Assembly (NCBI GenBank): GCA_947259915.1
Contig: CAMYOC010000042.1
Location: forward strand, 1-64,000
DNA length: 64,000 bases
Direction of reading: 5' to 3'
Source of the DNA: an uncultured Gammaproteobacteria bacterium
GTDB taxonomy: Bacteria; Pseudomonadota; Gammaproteobacteria; Steroidobacterales; XN24
In this document: piece by piece, positions 60,526 to 64,000 of the stretch
How positions within the stretch are numbered: the stretch's first letter is position 1
Layout of the letters: each line of letters opens with the position of its first letter
Notes under the pieces: model-generated
Databases searched by the model: none
Told to the model about the DNA's origin: nothing
The model's input: only the letters and a program-made list of their open reading frames with translations
Program-made: the position numbers and the translations under genes

Positions 60526-62889
60526 CTATTCCCGTGTTTTCAAGACGGCCACCATGTCCAGGTGATCGACGCGCTGGCGCACGATAAGCCCCGAGATGGC
60601 GGCCGCGGCGATCACGATCGCTGCGGCCAGCGCGTAGGTATCGCGCTCCAGCACCAGCGGGATACGAAACAACTCATGCGGCAGGGTGGCCACCATCCAG
60701 GCCGAGAGCAGATAACCGAGCCCGAAGCCCGGCGGGATCGCGAGCAGGGTCAGCAAACCGAGTTCGCCGAGCAGGATGTATGACACCTCGCCGCGAGTGA
60801 ATCCCAGCACCCTGAGGCTCGCCAGCTCCCGGCCCCGCTCTGCGAGGGCGATACGGGCGCTGTTGTAGACGATGCCGAACACGATCGCGGCAGACAACGC
60901 GCTGATAAAGCCCATATAGGTCAGCAGGAACTCTGCGATGGAATCATAGAAGTTTTCCAGACGCGCGTCGCTGGCTTCGGTGGCCGCGACCCGGGGCGTG
61001 TCTTTCAGCCGCTGATAGATCTCATCCCGCTGCAATCTGTCCACGGCCAGATAGGCCCCGGAGATGGCGTGGCCCTCCTGCATCATCCGGTTGAGACCGT
61101 CGAGACTCATATACGCACCGATGCCGATGTACTGGCGCACAACGCCCGCCACCTCCACCTGATGACGCGGTCTCCGACCCTCGAGGATCTCGGCCTCGAC
61201 CGGATCTCCGGTCACGACCCCGAGGATTCCGGCGAGCTGCTCGGTCAGCAACACGCCTGCATCGGGCAGACGCAGCGGCTGCAACTCGTCATCCAGTGCC
61301 CGGTGCAGCACGGCATCGGGCCGATAACCCAGGATGCTGGTGCGATAGCTGCGCTGCCCGACACGCAGCCTTACCGGCACCGAGCGGAACGGCTCCACGT
61401 AGTGCACGCCGTCGAGCGCCCGGAGTTCGTGCACGGCGCGTAGCGACGTCGGATCGTAAAAGCTCACTGCGAGATCTTCGCGTTGAGCCAGCCCGAATTC
61501 GATCTCGACCATCTCGTCCATGGCATCGGTAAAGAATGTGCCGAGCATCATCACGCCACAGGCCATGGCGATGCCCGCCGCGGTCAGCGTCGATTTGAGC
61601 GGCCGGCGACTGATGTGTCGGAGGATCATGCGGCTCGGCTGATCCAGCCGGCCCCTGAATCCGACGCGTTCGAGCCAGGACGTATGGTAGGTCTCCGGCG
61701 GCGCCGGGCGCATCGCCTCGGCCGGCGGCAGCCGGACCGCCTGCCGGACCGCGCCGAGGGTCCCGGCGACGGCGGCGAGACCAGTCACAAGGGTTGCGAC
61801 CAGGACCGTGTCCGCGTGGACCCGATAACGCAGGAACGGGAATCGGTAATAGTCCATGTAGAGCTCGCTGAGCCCGCCACCGAGCCAGGCACCCAGACCG
61901 GTGCCCGCCAGCACGCCGAACAGCACGATCACCAGGACCATCTGCACGTAATGCCAGCCGATCTGGACATTGCCATAGCCGAATGCCTTGAGGATCGCTA
62001 TCTGCTCGCGCTGGGTGTTGACCAGACGGCCGATCACCACGTTGAGCAGGAATGCGGTGACGCCGAGGAAGATGCCGGAAAACAGGCTGGCAGTCTGGCG
62101 CAGCTGGCGGAACTCCTCGTTGAGAAACTTGTGCGAGATCTGGTCCTCACGAGCGTAAGCGCCGAGACCCCCATAGGGTTCCAGCAGCAGATCAAGCCGT
62201 TCCATGACCGACTCGGGATCGGCCCCTGGCGCCAGACCGAGCAGGATATCGTTAAAGCCCTCCTCCATTTCGTAGGCCGCGGCCAGCGGTTCGCGCGTCA
62301 TCCACAGCACGCCATAGCGTTTGAAGTCCGGCAGGATCCGCCCGGGCGCGATCTGGTAGATAAACTCTGGTGACAGCGCGACACCGACCAGACTCACGGT
62401 CCGGTAACGACCCTTGATCAGTACCGACAAGCGATCGCCGGGCCGCAAGCCGTGCGCGTCGGCAAAGGCTTCGCTGACCAACACCTCGTCGTCGCGGCCG
62501 GGCTGTGGAAGACGGCCGCGGCGCAGATGGATACCGTTGAGCAGCGGTTCGGCGTCATCCGGGATCGACACCAGCCGTCCGGTCACAGGGTCGGCGAAGT
62601 CCGGCACGTCGATCAGCGCCGCCGCGACCACCCGGGTTTGTACCCGGTCGACGCCGGGGACGGCCTCGACCCGCGCCGCCAGACTCTCGGGCGCCCGGGT
62701 CAGATTCGCGAAGATGTCGGCGAAGCGCTCACGCTCGTAGTATTGATGCCGGGTCTCGCTCAGCGCCTCATAGACGTTGACCGACATGATGTAGGTGGCG
62801 GAACCGGCCGCGATGACCATGGCGATGGCCAGGGCCTGGCCGGCCATCCCGAGCAGATCCCTGAACAACTTCTTCTGCAGTACTGCCAA
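60526..62889 (-). CDS. FtsX-like ABC transporter permease
   Basis: 787 residues: MacB/FtsX topology duplicated. Helix near 18-40 ([21 protein letters not shown]), a large periplasmic domain (about 45-270), three helices ([46 protein letters not shown]), then a second unit with helix [15 protein letters not shown], a second periplasmic domain, and three C-terminal helices ([32 protein letters not shown]). Likely works with the neighbouring ATPase and adaptor in efflux or envelope lipid/peptide handling. Confidence 0.9.
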   Translation of the reverse strand: MAVLQKKLFRDLLGMAGQALAIAMVIAAGSATYIMSVNVYEALSETRHQYYERERFADIFANLTRAPESLAARVEAVPGVDRVQTRVVAAALIDVPDFADPVTGRLVSIPDDAEPLLNGIHLRRGRLPQPGRDDEVLVSEAFADAHGLRPGDRLSVLIKGRYRTVSLVGVALSPEFIYQIAPGRILPDFKRYGVLWMTREPLAAAYEMEEGFNDILLGLAPGADPESVMERLDLLLEPYGGLGAYAREDQISHKFLNEEFRQLRQTASLFSGIFLGVTAFLLNVVIGRLVNTQREQIAILKAFGYGNVQIGWHYVQMVLVIVLFGVLAGTGLGAWLGGGLSELYMDYYRFPFLRYRVHADTVLVATLVTGLAAVAGTLGAVRQAVRLPPAEAMRPAPPETYHTSWLERVGFRGRLDQPSRMILRHISRRPLKSTLTAAGIAMACGVMMLGTFFTDAMDEMVEIEFGLAQREDLAVSFYDPTSLRAVHELRALDGVHYVEPFRSVPVRLRVGQRSYRTSILGYRPDAVLHRALDDELQPLRLPDAGVLLTEQLAGILGVVTGDPVEAEILEGRRPRHQVEVAGVVRQYIGIGAYMSLDGLNRMMQEGHAISGAYLAVDRLQRDEIYQRLKDTPRVAATEASDARLENFYDSIAEFLLTYMGFISALSAAIVFGIVYNSARIALAERGRELASLRVLGFTRGEVSYILLGELGLLTLLAIPPGFGLGYLLSAWMVATLPHELFRIPLVLERDTYALAAAIVIAAAAISGLIVRQRVDHLDMVAVLKTRE

Positions 62890-62895
62890 GGCCTT

Positions 62896-63636
62896 CTACC
62901 AGTGGATCTCGTGCGCGGACTTGCGTACCGGGTTACGCACCGTCTCCGCAATGTGCCCGTCGGCCAGCCGGATGATGCGATCCGCCATGGCCGAGATCCC
63001 GGCGTTATGGGTGATCAGCGCGGTGGTCGTGCCCAGCTCCCGGTTGACCCGCTCGAGCGCCTCGAGCACGACCACTCCGGTCGTCGAATCCAACGCACCT
63101 GTCGGCTCATCGCATAACAGGACCGCCGGGTTCTTGGCGATAGCCCGGGCGATCGCCACCCGCTGCTGCTCGCCACCGGACAGCTGCGCCGGGAAATGAT
63201 CCAGCCGGGCGGACAGACCGACGAGCGCGAGCGCCTCCTGGGCTGACATCGGGTCGGTCGCGATCTCGGTGACGACCGATACATTCTCGCGTGCGGTCAG
63301 GCTCGGTATCAGATTGTAAAACTGGAACACGAAACCTACATGCTGGCGTCGGTACTCGGTCAGAGCCTTCTCGCTCGCGGCGGTCAGGTCGGCACCCCGA
63401 TACCAGACCCGACCGGCGGTGGGTGTATCCAGCCCGCCGATGATATTCAACAGCGTGGATTTGCCGCTGCCCGAGGGTCCCAGCAGCGCGGTCATCTCGC
63501 CCTCATAGAATTCGAGATCGATACCACGCAGAGCGTGCACCTGAACCTCGCCCATAAGGTAGATCTTGGTCAGCCCCTGGACCCGGAACACCGCCTCGCG
63601 TCCGGACGTGGCTGCCGCCTCAAGCTGATTGCTCAT
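62896..63636 (-). CDS. ABC transporter ATP-binding protein (MacB/LolD type)
   Basis: 246 residues from ATG 63636 with GAGG upstream. Walker [16 protein letters not shown]-loop FVFQFYNL, signature [16 protein letters not shown], Walker [13 protein letters not shown] and switch ITHNAG are all intact. It belongs to the MacB/LolD subfamily that powers FtsX-type permeases. First gene of the operon with permease (6 bases) and adaptor. Confidence 0.95.
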   Translation of the reverse strand: MSNQLEAAATSGREAVFRVQGLTKIYLMGEVQVHALRGIDLEFYEGEMTALLGPSGSGKSTLLNIIGGLDTPTAGRVWYRGADLTAASEKALTEYRRQHVGFVFQFYNLIPSLTARENVSVVTEIATDPMSAQEALALVGLSARLDHFPAQLSGGEQQRVAIARAIAKNPAVLLCDEPTGALDSTTGVVVLEALERVNRELGTTTALITHNAGISAMADRIIRLADGHIAETVRNPVRKSAHEIHW

Positions 63637-63800
63637 CGCCGCCTCTGTCAGCATGCTCTGCACCGAGTGTAGGTCATGGCTGGCCGCGCTTGTCCCTGGA
63701 CAGATGCCCTTTACATCATGTCTCGAGGGTGTCCATGCTTGGCTGCGGCCGGTAGCCAGCCGGCACCCACATGCATACACGCGGGACCGGAGGCGCAGCA

Positions 63801-64000
63801 ATGACGACAAACGCGGAGCAGACGGGCGATTGCTGGGCCCTGGACCCGGAAGTGGTCTTTCTCAACCATGGCTCTTTCGGCGCTTGTCCGAGGGCCGTGC
63901 TGGAGGAACAGGACCGGATCCGTCTGCGGATGGAACGTCAGCCGGTGCAATTCTTCGTACGTGACCTCGAAGACCTGCTCGACACAGCCCGCGCCGAGCT
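63801..64000 (+). CDS. Class V aminotransferase family protein, N-terminal part
   Basis: ATG 63801 follows GGAGG; the frame is open to the window edge (66 residues). [20 protein letters not shown] and [20 protein letters not shown] are the conserved start of PLP-dependent class V aminotransferases of the isopenicillin-N-epimerase-like group. The PLP lysine lies outside the window, so activity cannot be judged. Confidence 0.8.
   Translation, partial: MTTNAEQTGDCWALDPEVVFLNHGSFGACPRAVLEEQDRIRLRMERQPVQFFVRDLEDLLDTARAE

Overview
The window comes from a GC-rich gammaproteobacterium. The protein families argue for this: a CrbS/CrbR-type acetate switch with acs, a VC_2705-type symporter with its DUF4212 partner, paired cNMP/CBS/DUF294 proteins, TolB-like TPR proteins and an orphan TonB. 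Genus cannot be fixed from sequence alone. No rRNA and no complete tRNA gene is present.

Positions 1 to about 26,200 are an accessory, repeat-riddled region. Isolated single genes (GDSL esterase, TolB/TPR protein, SagB-like nitroreductase with a PflX-like radical SAM protein, VOC protein, methyltransferase, two tandem subtilases, three lipoproteins, an alkylsulfatase, a class II amidotransferase) are separated by short hairpin-ended repeats of at least four sequence families and by copies of a block carrying the 3' part of a tRNA-Met gene. No transposase or integrase is present. Several genes are broken here: a lipoprotein with an in-frame stop, an alpha/beta hydrolase without a start, an RHS remnant and an antiporter N-terminus.

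Positions 26,360 to 64,000 are ordinary, densely packed chromosome with almost none of these repeats. From 27.5 to 43.3 kb lie a YeeE/YedE transporter, two divergently placed cNMP/CBS/DUF294 proteins with a DEDDh exonuclease and a nucleoside deaminase, acetyl-CoA synthetase, response regulator CrbR, a giant symporter-histidine-kinase hybrid (CrbS) and the DUF4212/symporter pair. Together these read as one carbon-source (acetate) sensing, uptake and activation module. Similar GACnAAAGTC-like motifs lie upstream of acs and of the DUF4212/symporter pair.

From 43.3 to 53.5 kb there are housekeeping and metabolic genes: DUF2461, XdhC, iron alcohol dehydrogenase, TonB, MFS, PutP-like symporter, rhomboid, Hsp20 and a lipoprotein. 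From 53.9 to 59.3 kb runs a cyanophycin operon: cyanophycinase, full cyanophycin synthetase, and a CphA-like paralogue that lacks the ATP-grasp domain. A MacB-like efflux operon (adaptor, FtsX permease, ATPase) and the start of a class V aminotransferase close the window.

The best candidates for something undescribed are the ATP-grasp-less CphA paralogue, the tandem subtilases with aromatic hexapeptide tails under matching CRP-like operators, and the single-gene units separated by repeated hairpin plus tRNA-tail modules between 18.0 and 21.0 kb.
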